Source of the DNA: Paulownia fortunei
Lineage: Eukaryota; Streptophyta; Magnoliopsida; Lamiales; Paulowniaceae
Direction: 5' to 3'
DNA: 64,000 bases
Assembly (NCBI GenBank): GCA_019321725.1
Contig: CM033115.1
Span: forward strand, 8,070,673 to 8,134,672
The stretch's first letter is position 1, and the number at the start of each line of letters is the position of its first letter. Below are positions 21,849 to 33,926 of the stretch, one piece after another. Both the position numbers and the translations under genes were made by a program. Below the pieces are notes generated by a model that worked only from the letters and a program-made list of their open reading frames with translations, was not told the DNA's origin and did no database searches.

Positions 21849-24121
21849 TGTAATGCCCAGTTCTCAATTCTCTCCTACATAACCAATAATAAGCATTTTG
21901 CATGAATATGCATCTAATCAATGTGCATTATTGAATTATGACTTACAAATAGCATGATTGCACGAACATGAATAATTGTTATTATATGCTTCAGTTATGA
22001 TTTAACATGCATTAGTATATGAAATATGAGATCAAACTTTCATTTCTTGATTTAACATATTCCTTAAGTGCCCTTTTTGCAGTGAAAAGATCGGTATCTC
22101 GGTTAAGGAAGATTGATGTGTTGAATGGCCATGAAATAAATTATTTGTATTGTTCCATACTAGTTATATGCTAAAGTGATTAATTGCCTAAATATTTACT
22201 TGAAATATGTTACATTTGGCTAAGAACTAAAAGTATGCACAATAGTGCAATTTGATTGGTTGGTTGACTAGGTTGCATAAAACCATTCTAAACCGCATTG
22301 CACTTGATTATAACACCAAAGCATCAATTTTTGTCATCTCCTTAGCCCATGAACGTGGCTTTGGGCATGAGAAGACACCAAACATGATGCAACCAATCAT
22401 CACCTTCCACTTACCTCTCTTTGAAAGGTCAAAGAAATCATTTTCATTCATATTTCTTGTGGAAGCACCTCAAAAATGACCAGCCCTTATTCTCCTAAGT
22501 TTCTTCCAAATTTCTACACTCTCATACTCACAAAAGTTGAATTCAATCCATAGGAATCCATAGAACATAAGTTAGAACAAGTTTCCATCATTTTAAGCTT
22601 GAAAACCGTTGATTTTGAAGCTTAAATCTAACTTAATCAAAGTATACTCTTTTTCAATGTTTCTTATGATGAATTTGTAGTATCTTGCATGGTTACATGC
22701 TTTACTATGCTTTTGTATGATTGAAAACTTAAGTAAGTTACACTTGAAGCCAAAACCAAGCTAGTTAAGCTAATTTTTAGCAAAATTGATAGTCTTGTGA
22801 AATTGTTTAATTTACTTGTTTCTATTGATTTTGTAATGCTTATATTGTGTTTGGAAGTTTCTTTGAATGATTGAAAACAATAGAAATTAGTTTGCTTAAT
22901 TGAAAGTTAGAATCAAGTTTATGTCATTTTAATTCGAATTGTGTTCATGTTTTAGGGACTGCCCTAATAATTATGTTTGAATTATTAGTTATTCAATGGC
23001 TGCCCTAATGTTTAATGTTTTGAATTAGTAGTAAAATATGGAGTATGCATTGTTTTTAAGGTTATGTAATTGATATGTAATTCTTTACAAAAGATTGAAA
23101 AATGTATATAAACTTTAACTAGAATAGACTAAATGATTTATAAAAAGGATATTAAATGATACATAATTTGATTATGTTAGGCCTTTAACACATCCTTTCT
23201 TCCAAAGAGATTGGCCTTTTCACTTAGCACAAAGTAGACTTGAGGTAAGTTGAAACTTTCTTTTGGTGTATCACAAGAATCATATAATGTTTGTTCATGT
23301 TTTAATTTGATTGTTGTTGTTTGTCAAATGATGTAATATTTGATGCATTTATGGTTTATGAAGCATGACACTACTAAAAATATAATGAGGTTTTTGAAAA
23401 AGGAAGTATGGTACTTGATTGATGGTCGGGTAGATAAGGGACCGATGGACCCAACAAATGGTGGCAAATACTTGAGGTTGAAAAATCAGTATAGGAAAGT
23501 CATAATGAATGAGATAAAATATGGCTAATACCTGAGGTTGAAAGACTAAGTATGGAAACCACATATTAGTTCTCTTATTGGCCAATCATTATGAACAGGT
23601 TTTGAAAACTACGGTCTATCGCTATTAGTTAGGTACCACACTTCAAGGGCCCTAAAGAATGATTTATGAATGAAAGTTATTAAATAGAATATTACATTTA
23701 ATGATTTATGAGATGTGCATATATGTTATTTGTTATTGCATCAGTTTCATCTTACTGAGCCTTTAGCTTATTAGATTCATGTGATGAAGGTGGAAATGTA
23801 CAGATTTAGAGGTTGACTGAGTTTCTAGAGCGGCCGGACAGAGATTTGTTCATATGTCATGCTTCGACCTATTTTGTAGTTTATTTTGAAAACTCTGTTT
23901 TGTTTTTAAATAAGCCGCTCTGTTATGGTTTTGTAAATAGATGTACTCAGTTTTGATATATGTATATGATGTGTTTAAAATGATTCAAGTTCTTTCTCTT
24001 ATAGCTAAAAATGGGAACTTTTATTAAAAACCATAACTCTAGTAAAGATGAAAAATTAACATTTCTTGACTTAACTGTATCAGTTTATTTAGCCTATGCA
24101 GTTAGGTTAAGGGGTGTTACA
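21849..24121 (+). repeat. 3' LTR of E2
   Basis: A complete LTR of 2273 bases that begins TGTAATGCCC and ends GGGGTGTTACA, with imperfect terminal inverted repeats TGTAAYRCCC. Its last 920 bases are mirrored at 17261-18191, and its first part is mirrored at 24749-25247 (E1 LTR pieces on the minus strand). The five bases after it are GAAAG. The matching left TSD is lost with the 5' LTR. Confidence 0.88.
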
Positions 24122-24748
24122 GAAAGAAAATGGGCTGATTTAGTTAATCTATTAACAATCACACATATGGAATTATACCCATTTTGGGTTTTAGGTAATC
24201 TAAGCACAAAGTCCATTGTAATGTGCTCCCATTTCCACTCTAGAATCAACAAAGGCTTCAACAACCCTGATGGTTTTTGATGTTCAAACTTAACTTGTTG
24301 ACAAGTTAGACATTCAACCACAAATTTTGCTATTTCTCTCTTCATTTTAGGCCACCAATAATGTTGTTGTAAGTCCTTATACATTTTTGTTCTACCTGGA
24401 TGTACCAAGTAGGGAGTAGTATGAGTTTCTTCTAAAATATCTCCTTTCATGGCCTTGTCAAGTGGCACACACAGCCTCTTTTTATTTCTAATAATTCCAT
24501 CATCGGTAATAGAGAAGTTTGGCCTCTTTCCAACATCAATCTTTCTTTTCAATCAGCACAAATACATATCTACCTTTTGACCTTCTTTAATTCTATCTTG
24601 AAGTGCAGGTATTGACTTTTGTATGACAAAAAGAGAAGACGTGGATTTTCTGCTTAGTGCATCTGCAACTACATTTGCTTTACCAGGATGATAGTTAATC
24701 ACGCAATCATAATCCTTCAAAAGTTCTAACCATCTTCTTTGTATCATA
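24122..24748 (-). pseudogene. RNase H end and integrase start of E1
   Basis: Read right to left: [20 protein letters not shown] and [18 protein letters not shown] (RNase H end, 24747-24600). Then, after a stop near 24552, the zinc-binding region THTTPYLVHPGRTKMYKDL, ECLTCQQVKFEHQ and the core start HITMDFVLRLPKTQ. It breaks off exactly at SAHFL where the end of E2's LTR sits. It is very close to the E2 protein, so E1 and E2 are the same family. The rest of integrase is deleted. Confidence 0.88.
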
Positions 24749-25247
24749 TTTATGGGCTAAGGAGATGACAAAATTAAAGCTTTGGTGTTATAATCAAGTG
24801 TAATATGATTTAGAATAATTTCATGCAACCTAGTTAACCTACCAATCAACTTGCACCATTTTGCATGCTTTTAGTTCTTAGCCAAATGTAACATATTTCA
24901 AGCAAATATCTAGGTAAATAATCACTTTAGAATGTAACAAGTATGGAACAATACAAATAATTCATTTCATTGTCATTCAACACATCAATCTTCCTTAATC
25001 GAGATATCGAGCTTTTCACTGCAAAAAGTCACTTAAGTAATATGTTAATCTAAAAAACAAAAGTTAGATCTCATATTTAATGTACTAATGCATGTTAATG
25101 AATAAGTGAAACATATAGTAACAATTATTCATATTCGTACAATCATGTTATTTGTATGACATAATCCGATAATGCATATTGATTTAATGCATATTCATGC
25201 AAGATGTTTATTATTATTGGGTATGTAGGAGATAATTAGGCATTACA
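24749..25247 (-). mobile_element. E1: 5' LTR start of minus-strand Tekay-like element
   Basis: On the minus strand it begins TGTAATGCCTAATTATCTCC at 25247 and follows the E2 LTR for about 500 bases. It then jumps directly into RNase H coding sequence at about 24748. The remaining LTR, gag, PR and RT are deleted. The right border sits in Athila RNase H coding sequence (FFAKKDAKP). Confidence 0.85.
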
Positions 25248-25252
25248 CTTGG

Positions 25253-26545
25253 TTTTGCATCCTTTTTAGCAAAGAAGTACCTAATAACAGCATGATTAGT
25301 ATACACTATAACCTTGGTACCTACAAGATAAGCATGAAATTTATCAAATACAAAAACAACGGCTAATAATTCTTTTTCATTAGTGGTGTAATTTTGTTGG
25401 GCATCATCAAGTGTTCGACTTGCATAGTAAATGGCCCTGAAAATTTTATCTCTTATTTGTCATAACACCACTCCAACCGCATAATCACTAGCATCACATA
25501 TAAGCTCAAATGGTTGGGTCCAATCCAATACCACCATAATATAAGCTGAAATGAGAGCCTTCTTGATTGATTAAAGGCCTATAAGCAATCATCATTAAAA
25601 TCAAATAGCTTGTCTTTTTCCAAAATGTTGCACAAAGGTTTTACAATTTTTGAAAAAACTTTATTGAATCTTCTATAAAACCCAGCATGTCCCAATAAAC
25701 TATGAATAGCTTTCACATTGATTGATGGTGGAAGGTTTTCAATAAAAATAATTTTTATTTTTCACATTGATTAAGTCCTTCGAACGACACTCGGTAACCT
25801 AAAACAATACATTCTTTTACCATAAAATGGCACTTTTCCCAATTTAAACAAGGTTAGTCTCCTTACATCTCTGCAAAATAAGAGAAAGATTATATAGGCA
25901 TATATCAAATAAGGAGCCAAAAATAGAAAAATCATTCATAAAATTTTTTATTATGTTCTCCACCATATCATGAAAATTTGTCATCATGCATATTTGAAAT
26001 ATGGCTGGGGCATTATATAATCCAAATGGCTTCTAAAAGCAAAAGTACCATAAGGGCATGTGAATATTATTTTCTCTTGATCTCTAGATGTTATGACAAT
26101 TTGATTGTACCCCGAATAACTATCAAGAAAATAATAGTATTGATATCCTGCAAGTCGGTTTAACATTTGATCAATAAATGAGATGGGAAAGTGGTCTTTA
26201 CGAGTAGCTTTATTAAGTTTTTTATAATCAATACATACTCGCCAACCTATGACCGTTCTTGTTGGTATTAGTTCATTATTATCATTTTGAATTATGCTCA
26301 TGCCATTTTATTTTGGAACTACTTGAACCGGACTCACTCAAGAGCTATCAAAAATTGTATAAATAATTCCAACATTCAACCATTTCAAGACTTCATTTCT
26401 TACAACCTCTTTCATTGCAGGATTTAGTGTACGTTGATGTTCAATAGATGATTTGTAAGATTCTTCCATTAAGATTTTATGCATGACAATTGAAGGACTA
26501 ATACTTTTTAAATCATAAATTGACCAAGCAATAGCAAATTTATGG
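25253..26545 (-). pseudogene. Athila-like reverse transcriptase and RNase H, broken
   Basis: Proximal half of the Athila-type pol that continues at 17255. RT blocks are RVCIDYKKLNKATRKDHFPI, DQMLNRLAGYQYYYFLDSYS (first catalytic Asp) and TCPYGTFAFR (26301-25990). The YxDD region is damaged by stops and deletion after 25990. RNase H remnants from about 25560 to 25253 include the DASDYAVG-like stretch near 25490 and VIVYTNHAVIRYFFAKKDAK, where the usual TDH reads TNH. Athila lineage is assigned from RKDHFP and LNRLAG, which are characteristic of that group. Confidence 0.85.
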
Positions 26546-27242
26546 TCTCATAAAACAGGAAGCAACTTTTCAACCTCTAAAAGAGATAGGGATATTGAAA
26601 TAATTACTGGATAAGTGTTGTTAGCACCTAAAAATTCATACCGCAAATGCTCGGGAAGTGCTTTCAACTTCAGTAATATTATTTGTTCCTTGATTATGGC
26701 ATCTCCTATTCCTTCTCTACATTTATACTTCTTCAACTCCACCCCTCCTGATTCAAGAAAGAGCAAGTAATACATTAAATCCTCATTATCAATATCATGG
26801 TGATTACCTTGCATTATGGAATGAACAGTACATTGCTCTAAAGGTTTGGTAGGAATTTGTTTGAAAAAATGATCATGCAAGCAAGTTTCTAATATTTCAA
26901 TCCTATTACAATTAAGTGGTTCCTCTTCAAACTTCAATGTACGATAAATGTTAAACATCACTTCATCCTTATTAACTTTTAGAGTTAATTTACCGCATTG
27001 TACATCAATCAAAGTACATCCAGTAGCAAGAAATGGTCGACCAAGAATTAAAAGAATTTCTTAGTCTTCCTCCATATCTAACACCGCAAAATTTGCAGGA
27101 AATATGAATTTGTCTACTTTTACCAATACATCTTCAAAAACTCCTCTTTAAAAAGTGAGAGACCTATCTAAGTGATTGGAGCTTAGTGATGTTTATTGGT
27201 GTAAGGGATAGTTATAGTGGAACTAAAAGCGATAACAATTAT
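26546..27242 (-). pseudogene. Athila-like protease and linker to RT
   Basis: Read right to left. The protease part shows EDVLVKVDKFIFPANFAVLD and LILGRPFLATGCTLIDVQCG (27120-26990), typical of Athila proteases. It is followed by a 154-codon open linker ending ALPEHLRYEFLGANNTYPVI near 26610. A TAA near 27148 and a frame change near 27160 break it. The upstream active-site region degenerates towards 27242, where copia-type sequence begins. The usual Athila gag is absent from the window. Confidence 0.82.
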
Positions 27243-27471
27243 CCTAAGCGAGGCAGAAAACTAAGCATGCATTCAACAATTTATCAATTTATAATAAGGT
27301 CTTTAATTTTAAATGTCTCCCACTATTTTATTCAACTTCCATCACCTACTAGATATATATTCAGGAAATCATTTTCTCTAGTGAGCTTGAAGTCTAATTA
27401 GCCTTATCATACACCCTAATTTTATGAGACCATATGAAAAAATTAAAAGGTAGCTAACACATGTAATTTCT
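27243..27471 (-). mobile_element. Copia leader fragment, extra copy
   Basis: From GAGGCAGAAAACTAAGCATG to AGGTAGCTAACAC this stretch matches, in the same orientation, 31717-31922 (GAGGCAAAAAATAAGCATAC to AGGTAGCTAACAT). That stretch lies in the leader of the minus-strand copia element. It abuts Athila protease on the left and the LTR start of element D on the right. Confidence 0.75.
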
Positions 27472-27959
27472 AAGCCTCACACTACTCACTTGGCCAATAT
27501 ATTTCATGTATTTCATGCTATTCATATATCAATTCATTGATATTGACATTACTTAATACATTTCCTCTTATAATGACATTCTTGAGCACTAAATCGCTTG
27601 AATTCTCGTATGTGCTAGTTGTTGATTTTTCCTAAACCTAAGTAGTCCATTTAACATTGAGATATAAAAAATAATTAAGTTGATCATTATTTTGAATATT
27701 CATAGGTTATATACTAATATTTTAGAAATGTTAAAGGTGCTACACTATAGTTTTGAAAGTGTTAAAAGTGTTACTAGTAAGTTAATATGATTTGACTTGA
27801 TTTGATCTAGGTGTTTCAAAAGTATATTCATAAATTACATATTTAGGACACTATACATGATATACTATGATTTAAATCTAATACTACAAGGTTCATATGT
27901 GCGTAAGATTATCCAAATATAATTTTGACTTGGAAACTATAAGGAAGTAGAAAATTATT

Positions 27960-30090
27960 TGTTCAATTTAGTAAATGCAATCTTTTGGTTATGTAATACA
28001 ATATTTATTTTTGGGATTGGTAATTTTCTTAAGAAGGTGTTCTTGTAACTATTCAAAACTTCGAGATTCTACTGAAATAGGGAAAACCAATAAATGTGAT
28101 AGAAATAAGAAATATTTTATGGGTTAGTGATATTATTGGGTATTCAATCAAAATTTCTCCTTAATTGTTGCAGAGTTATTTCATCATACATGCAGTTATA
28201 GAAAATATGAATGGTTTGCTAAGTGGGAAGAAATCTCTAATTACTTAAAGACAATTGATTTGAGCTTCGAAAGTGACTCCAACTTTAAATATAAGTTATG
28301 TATTCTGCATAGTGGTGTTATCTCATTGTGTTTTGGTATATGTTTGATGCAATGTAGAAAAGTTACTCTACACTTTTTGACTTAATTAGATTATTTTGGT
28401 AATACTACATGTGACATTACAAAATCAAAGTACTTGAAATGTCTATATACTCAAAAGCAGTTGAACTTGAAGAAAGGATGGATAATATTAATAAGTAAAT
28501 ATATTGTATGATCTATATAACTATAGATGTCATTGGAATGAAATATCTTAATAGACTAATATTTATACAAATTTTACATCATAAACTGTTATGGGAATTG
28601 AGGGTTATATAGAGGATGAATTAGAGTAAATGGTGGATTATCTGTTTTATTAATATTTTGGTAAGATTAATTTTGATTGATCTAATTCAAGTGCTCAAAA
28701 TAAGGTTGATGAAAGGTTAAGACTAAGATGAAAGGCATAAAAGGTACTTAAAAAGATTTTTGTGATAAGTGATAATAATCTCTTAATAAGAGATAGATGT
28801 GAAAATGAGGGAAGAAATTGCAAGACTAAGTTTTAGGTGATGATCGTGTATCTTTTTGTTTGTTTTATTTACTGGTATGAATGATGCTTGTGATCTCAAG
28901 AAAATGTACAGATATCAGATACTAGACGAACTATTATGGAATATATTATTAATATTTAGTTTGCCACTAAAAAAAAGGGATATATGTAAATGTGCATATG
29001 TAGGAATGATTTAGTTCTGCTTTTATCTTCAGGTGGAAATGGGAAAACATTTATGAATTTTGTACATGATAATAGAATTGGGTTATTGTTCATAGAGTAA
29101 CTGAATATGCTCATTCTTTCTCAATTTACCTAGGTATTCCATAGAAATATAACGAAAAATAAGTGTATAAGAAGTGATTAGACTTTATGGTTTATTAATG
29201 TCTATTAGTTCTGATATAGATTTAAGGTCTTTGTTCACTTCCTAGAACATCATACCTCAGGTATTAGGAATAAAATTATTTTAGTATTGTGATCATCCAT
29301 GCATCAATGGGCAATCAAAACAAACAAATTAGACTCTGAAAGATATACTTGGAGCTTGTTCATTTGATTGTTGATGTCAATTGAGAAAATTTTTCCTTGG
29401 GTAGAATTTCTTATAACAATAGTGATAAGGCTACTTGGGATAGTTCTCTATGAGGCATTGTATGATAGAAAATATAGGTCATCGTTTTATTTAAATGAAT
29501 TTAGTGTTCTTTTAAGCTAAATATAGTTTGGGGAATGATAGAAGTGGTAGAACAAATTGCTAATGTATGGAAACTAGTTAGAGATGACAATAGAGTTATG
29601 CAGATTAAAGAGGAATATCGTTGCAATTTATGATAGGGGATCAAATTTTTTTGAAGGTGTTTCCAATGAAAAGGATTATGCGGCTTGGGCAGAAAAAATA
29701 TTTTTTGGGGATGTTACATACAAACTTAATCCTAGGTATATTGGTTTATTTTGCATTACTGAGAGAATTGGGGATATTGCCTACAAACTCAACCTCATTG
29801 TATCAATGTCTTGAGTTCACAATGTTGTGTTCATTTAAGGAAGTGTATCATGAATCTATCTCATCTATTGAAAAAGAAACCAATAGAACTAAATTGAGGT
29901 CGGAGATATAAAGAAAGACCTATAGAGATTTTAGTAAGGGATGTAAAGCAACTTCAAAATGAGAAGATCTCATTAGTTAAAGTACTGAGTAGAGGTCAAT
30001 CAACAAAAGAAGCTATTTGGGAAAGGAAACATAAAATGATAATTAAATATCTAGAGTTTTTTTGGTAAGTAAAATTCCAAGGATGAAATT
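27960..30090 (+). pseudogene. RNase H-integrase remains of element D
   Basis: No frame stays open for long. The recognisable pieces, in order, are KYLKCLYTQKQLNLKKGW (RNase H end, about 28435-28485), WKWENIYEF (about 29035) and WVIVHRVTEYAHSF (integrase core start, about 29080-29120). Then come EVIRLYGLLMSISSD (about 29175-29215), INGQSKQTN (29305-29330, the usual DGQSER) and the C-terminal LNPRYIGLFCITERIGDIAYKLN (about 29725-29795). The tail with SLVKVLSRGQSTKEAIWERK follows at about 29970-30030. It is the most decayed pol in the window. The stretch 27960-28280 shows nothing I can assign. Confidence 0.75.
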
Positions 30091-30108
30091 TTAATAAGGA
30101 GGGGAGGA
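30091..30108 (+). promoter_or_regulatory. Polypurine tract, element D
   Basis: TTAATAAGGAGGGGAGGA lies directly before the 3' LTR start TGTAATACCC and is nearly identical to the tract of element A. Confidence 0.85.
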
Positions 30109-31435
30109 TGTAATACCCAATCCTCACACTACTCACTTAGACAATGTGATTCATGCATTACATGCTACTTATATGTTAATTTGAATTAATATGTACATGG
30201 CATCTGATATAGCACTCTTAATCGTTAGACCTCTAATGCTATCACATGATATTAGTAGTTGAGATCTAATAATCTAATTAAGAAATTCAATATTTAGATA
30301 AGAGAAAGAATAGATTGGTCAATCTATTGGATATTCATAGGTTATATGTTATAATTTTAGAATTAATTAAAGGTATTACTAGTAAGCTAATATGTTTCAA
30401 TTTAACTAGATCAAAGTGTTTTAAAGGTATACATTCATAAACTAATAATACTTGGAATATTAAACATGATGTAATTTGATTTAAGTGTCATATTTCAAGA
30501 TCCATATATACATATGATTTTAGAATTGAAAACTAGACAATCTATTTAAGAATCGAATGTCAATCGATTTAAAGATCGAAGGAACGTTAATAAATTAGGG
30601 TAGAATTTATTATCCGATCATACAAAAATTAAAATAGGTTATAAATAAAGAAATAAATACTGAGAAACACCAGATTAGAGCTGTATAAGTTGTGTATAAT
30701 ATCATATTTAAACCACCATTTGACACCTCAAGCTTTGCCACCTCATAGTTTTTTATTAAGTTTAAGCTAACACCTCAAGCTAACACCTCAAACCCTTCAC
30801 CCTTAAGCCATAATCAGACCCTCATTTCAGCCATTTTCAGCTTTCAAACATAAACTTTAAGGTCTCCAATTGCTCCAAATTGATTCCAAGTTGAAATAAA
30901 AGCAAGAAAAGCAAAAGAGAAGTGATTACCATCAATTTTAACCTCAAAATCTGCATAGGTAACACTTATCTATAGTTTTGCCTTTGATTTTCAGATTATT
31001 CTGAATGGGTTTACAATTTATTAAGCTTTCAATATCTCTTATAAAAGTGTTAGAAAATTTTTAGTTAGACTTTAGTGCACAAAGAAAGGGATTTTGATGA
31101 CAAACACTTAATAGGAAATACTTGTGGCAGAAACTGTCACCTTATTGTTTTCTTATGTTTTAAACTTCAAATGTGTATGGTATGTTAATATTGCCATTCA
31201 CATGTCCACATATGAGTTAAGAGTATTTTAATGAATTTTTATTGGTTAGAAATTAAAATAGAGCATGATATTTGAGAAACACTCAAACTGTCAAAGTAGC
31301 AATAACTATCTATCAGTATTATGTCAAACTAACTAGCTAGAAAAAAATGTTATACACACGCATACATGCACAAATTATGTTACACATGTTGTTTATATAT
31401 ATATATGTATACATATTTTTTGGGAGGTTGTGAAA
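30109..31435 (+). repeat. 3' LTR of element D, internally deleted
   Basis: Begins TGTAATACCCAATCCTCACA. It follows the family LTR to about 31320 and then jumps to the last 110 bases (CAAACTAACTAGCTAG... GGGAGGTTGTGAAA). The conserved GC-rich core is missing. Confidence 0.8.
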
Positions 31436-31685
31436 GCATGTGCCGATATCTTTGACATAGATTCTATCATATAGTACCGAGCCTATAGATCATCCTCAAC
31501 ATGTTGATGATATTCTGCTTGCTCTTCCTCTATGGTCCCCTTTGGTAGAGCCAATGGTGCCATGTCGAGGACATAAACTCTTTTTTGGATTAGATAACTA
31601 TCTGAAGGTTCCTTAACCAGTCAACATAGTTGGGATCAGTGAGTTTGTTGGTGTTAAGAATTAATGTAAGTGGATTTTTAGCCAT
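31436..31685 (-). pseudogene. gag: Ty1/copia Gag N-terminus, broken
   Basis: The start ATG is at 31685. The first residues MAKNPLTLIL and NKLTDPNYVDWLRNLQIV are the standard opening of plant copia Gag (gag-polypeptide of LTR copia type). A TAA and a frameshift follow. The sequence then resumes as VYVLDMAPLALPKGT, EEQAEYHQHVEDD and ARYYMIESMS, which match the next part of copia Gag. It is cut at 31436 by the end of element D's LTR. Confidence 0.85.
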
Positions 31686-33329
31686 AATGTTAATCAAATA
31701 TCTACAAAACACGAGGCAAAAAATAAGCATACATTCAACAGTTTAATCATTTATAATAAGGTCTTTAGTTATAAATATCTCCCACCATTTTCTTCGAATC
31801 CCATCACCCTCATGATAGATATTCTGGAAATCATATTTTCTAGTGGGCTTGAAGTCCAATTAGTCTTATCATACACTTTAATTTTATGAGCCCATATGAT
31901 AAAACAAAAAGGTAGCTAACATATTAGCAATTGCATCCTAAGCAATCTTCAAGATATTTTGCCTTACTACTTTCCATACACCCCATTTTTATGAGTCTAT
32001 ACGGTACTAAGTGTTAAGCATGTCCCATCAAACATACATGTGAATAAGACAACTAAAGTATGTCCCACAACTCGTGGCTAACATCTTTAGCCCTCCTACC
32101 CCATGGGCATCTCTTTATAAGTAGTGGTCACAACTATTACCTCCACTTAGCAAATCCTATGACTCATGGCCAATGAACTAAGTGTGGTAGCATTTCACAT
32201 GCCAACTATTATTGATGGAAGGCTTGGACAATTCGGCCCTACCCAGTATTGCCCATTAACACTTAATATAGAATTAATAAATTCTTAAACTTAGAACATT
32301 TCTAAGTGAGGGTTTCAATTCTATCAAGCCCTCATCATTTTATTTCGTGTTGTTAATTAATGTTACACTATCCTAAGATTGCAAGCATAATCAAATGAAA
32401 ACATTAAATAAACCTATGTATGCATCTACAATACATACATAATGGGATGATCATGAGCCTTTTCCTATGCGATCCACTTGAGCCAAAGTGGATATTAAGG
32501 TCAATCTAACGGTAATTAATCAAAATGATAATAAATCCTCTCTATTACATGAATGTATCACTTATACATTCATGGGCCTTGAATCCTTGCTTTTCTCTAC
32601 CTTGCTCTTTCTTTTTGTCCACCTGAAGTAAAAGAAGACCTCACCATCCTAATACTACTCTCATTACAATTGTTTAACCTAACAAGAAACCTTGAAATTT
32701 ATTACTCTCATTACAATTGTTTAACCTAACAAGAAACCTTGAAATTTATTCCAATGGGAGGCTTGAGGGAGATAGAATTCACATTCAGAGTAAAAAATAA
32801 AGAAAATGCAAGACTCGCAAGCCTTATTTTAATCAAAAACCCAAAGCATAAAATGATACATAGAAAATAAACGGTCTAGGTTCTATGATCATTCATCCCA
32901 TTCATGCTTAATTTAATCATCACATGATAAAAATTCAAACCATGTAAATTTAACAAGTTGTTAAAAATCATGTTTTTCTAATTTGGGAATTAATTCATGG
33001 TTTTTCATAAAAAAAAATTTAGAATTTTAAAATTAACATTTAATTTTAAAAATCAAAAAATTAGATTTTCTGCATGTGACATGAAAATGGGCAGCAGATC
33101 ATCTACTGCCTAGCAAAATTGCACGTTAGGTGCCATGACACCACAACACGTCCAACCATTATATTTTTTTTATTTATTTCATTTTTGTGTCATGTAATTT
33201 CATACATTAAAATAATGCAAAAAATTCCTAAATTATAATTCCAAAAGAAAATACAATTAAACATATTTTTCATCATATGAATGATACATATATAAAATAT
33301 CATGAAAATAATGAGAATGCATAAACCTA
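31686..33329 (-). other. Leader of the minus-strand copia element
   Basis: The stretch between the primer-binding site and the gag start has no coding region that I can recognise. It includes 31717-31922, which is repeated at 27243-27471, a perfect 47-bp tandem duplication at 32656-32749, and an AT-rich part at 32930-33330. Confidence 0.6.
32656..32749. repeat. Two perfect tandem copies of a 47-bp unit
   Basis: TACTCTCATTACAATTGTTT starts at 32656 and again at 32703. The unit continues with AACCTAACAAGAAACCTTG and AAATTTAT in both copies without a difference, so the duplication is recent compared with the decay around it. Confidence 0.92.
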
Positions 33330-33342
33330 GGCTCTGATACCA
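33330..33342 (-). promoter_or_regulatory. Primer-binding site of minus-strand copia element
   Basis: The plus strand reads GGCTCTGATACCA, so the minus strand is TGGTATCAGAGCC, a perfect complement of the initiator Met-tRNA 3' end. It is one base from the LTR border at 33344. Confidence 0.9.
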
Positions 33343-33910
33343 TTGTTTAGTTCGCGTAATTGTGGGATTGCAAGCACGGTAAAAATTTAAAATTTTTCAA
33401 TAACTGAAACAAAATCATACATCATATGTAAATATCCATATCCTGGATTTGATGTGATTTTCGATTTGTGTTTTGGATTGCTTGTTTAATAAAATTAAAC
33501 AACTAAAGTTTTGGAATTATACCTTTTAAGCAATCTAGTTAATAAAGGGTAAGAAGGAATTCAAATTCCTCAAACCCCTCTCGAACAATTTTGATGGCCT
33601 GTCAAAATGTTTACTGAGGACTCCAAATGTAGTCCCTTTAATGATATCTACACTTTTGAGCAGATTCACAAGTTTCAAATTCTTGCTAGTGAATTTGAAC
33701 TTCTTATTTATAAATCTATTTGAGAGTGAAGATTAATTCTTGAATCAACAAGTAATGGAAGAATTAACCTTTTCATAAAAAAGGGATGGAACCTTTTGAT
33801 AGAGTAATTTTTCTTGAAGTAAGAAAAAAAAACAAAAAAAAAACGAGAATAAAAAGTGGAAAGGGGGCCGAAAATTCTAGTTCTCTTACTTGTAGTTTTT
33901 CGCCCCTACA

Positions 33911-33926
33911 TTGTGTATATACACAA
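33911..33926. promoter_or_regulatory. TATA-centred perfect palindrome in copia LTR
   Basis: TTGTGTATATACACAA is its own reverse complement. On the minus strand it lies upstream of the GGGGCGAAAAAC stretch that corresponds to the position after the TATA in sister LTRs, so it probably contains the LTR promoter's TATA. Confidence 0.5.

Larger units (their letters stand above)
18192..24121 (+). mobile_element. E2: 5'-truncated Tekay-like Ty3 element
   Basis: A plus-strand element that has lost its 5' LTR and most of gag. It keeps the zinc knuckles, PR, RT, RNase H, IN, chromodomain-like tail, polypurine tract and a whole 3' LTR (21849-24121). It belongs to a different family from A, C and D: the LTR begins TGTAATGCCCAG and ends GTGTTACA, giving TGTAA inverted ends. 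Its right end cuts cleanly into the minus-strand integrase of E1 after SAHFL, so E2 inserted into E1. It has fewer stops than the other elements and looks younger. Confidence 0.85.
27472..31435 (+). mobile_element. Element D: strongly decayed Tekay-like element
   Basis: It starts TGTAATTTCTAAGCCTCACA, the LTR start of the A/C family. About 450 bases of the 5' LTR remain. The internal region has lost gag, PR and RT. The polypurine tract and an internally deleted 3' LTR (30109-31435) follow. The LTR end GGGAGGTTGTGAAA is readable. No TSD is visible (ACACA before, GCATG after), so at least one border has been altered. Confidence 0.8.

Noticed and set aside
22252..22479. 75-codon frame in the E2 LTR
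   Set aside because: Lies wholly in the LTR U3 region and has no counterpart domain; chance open frame.
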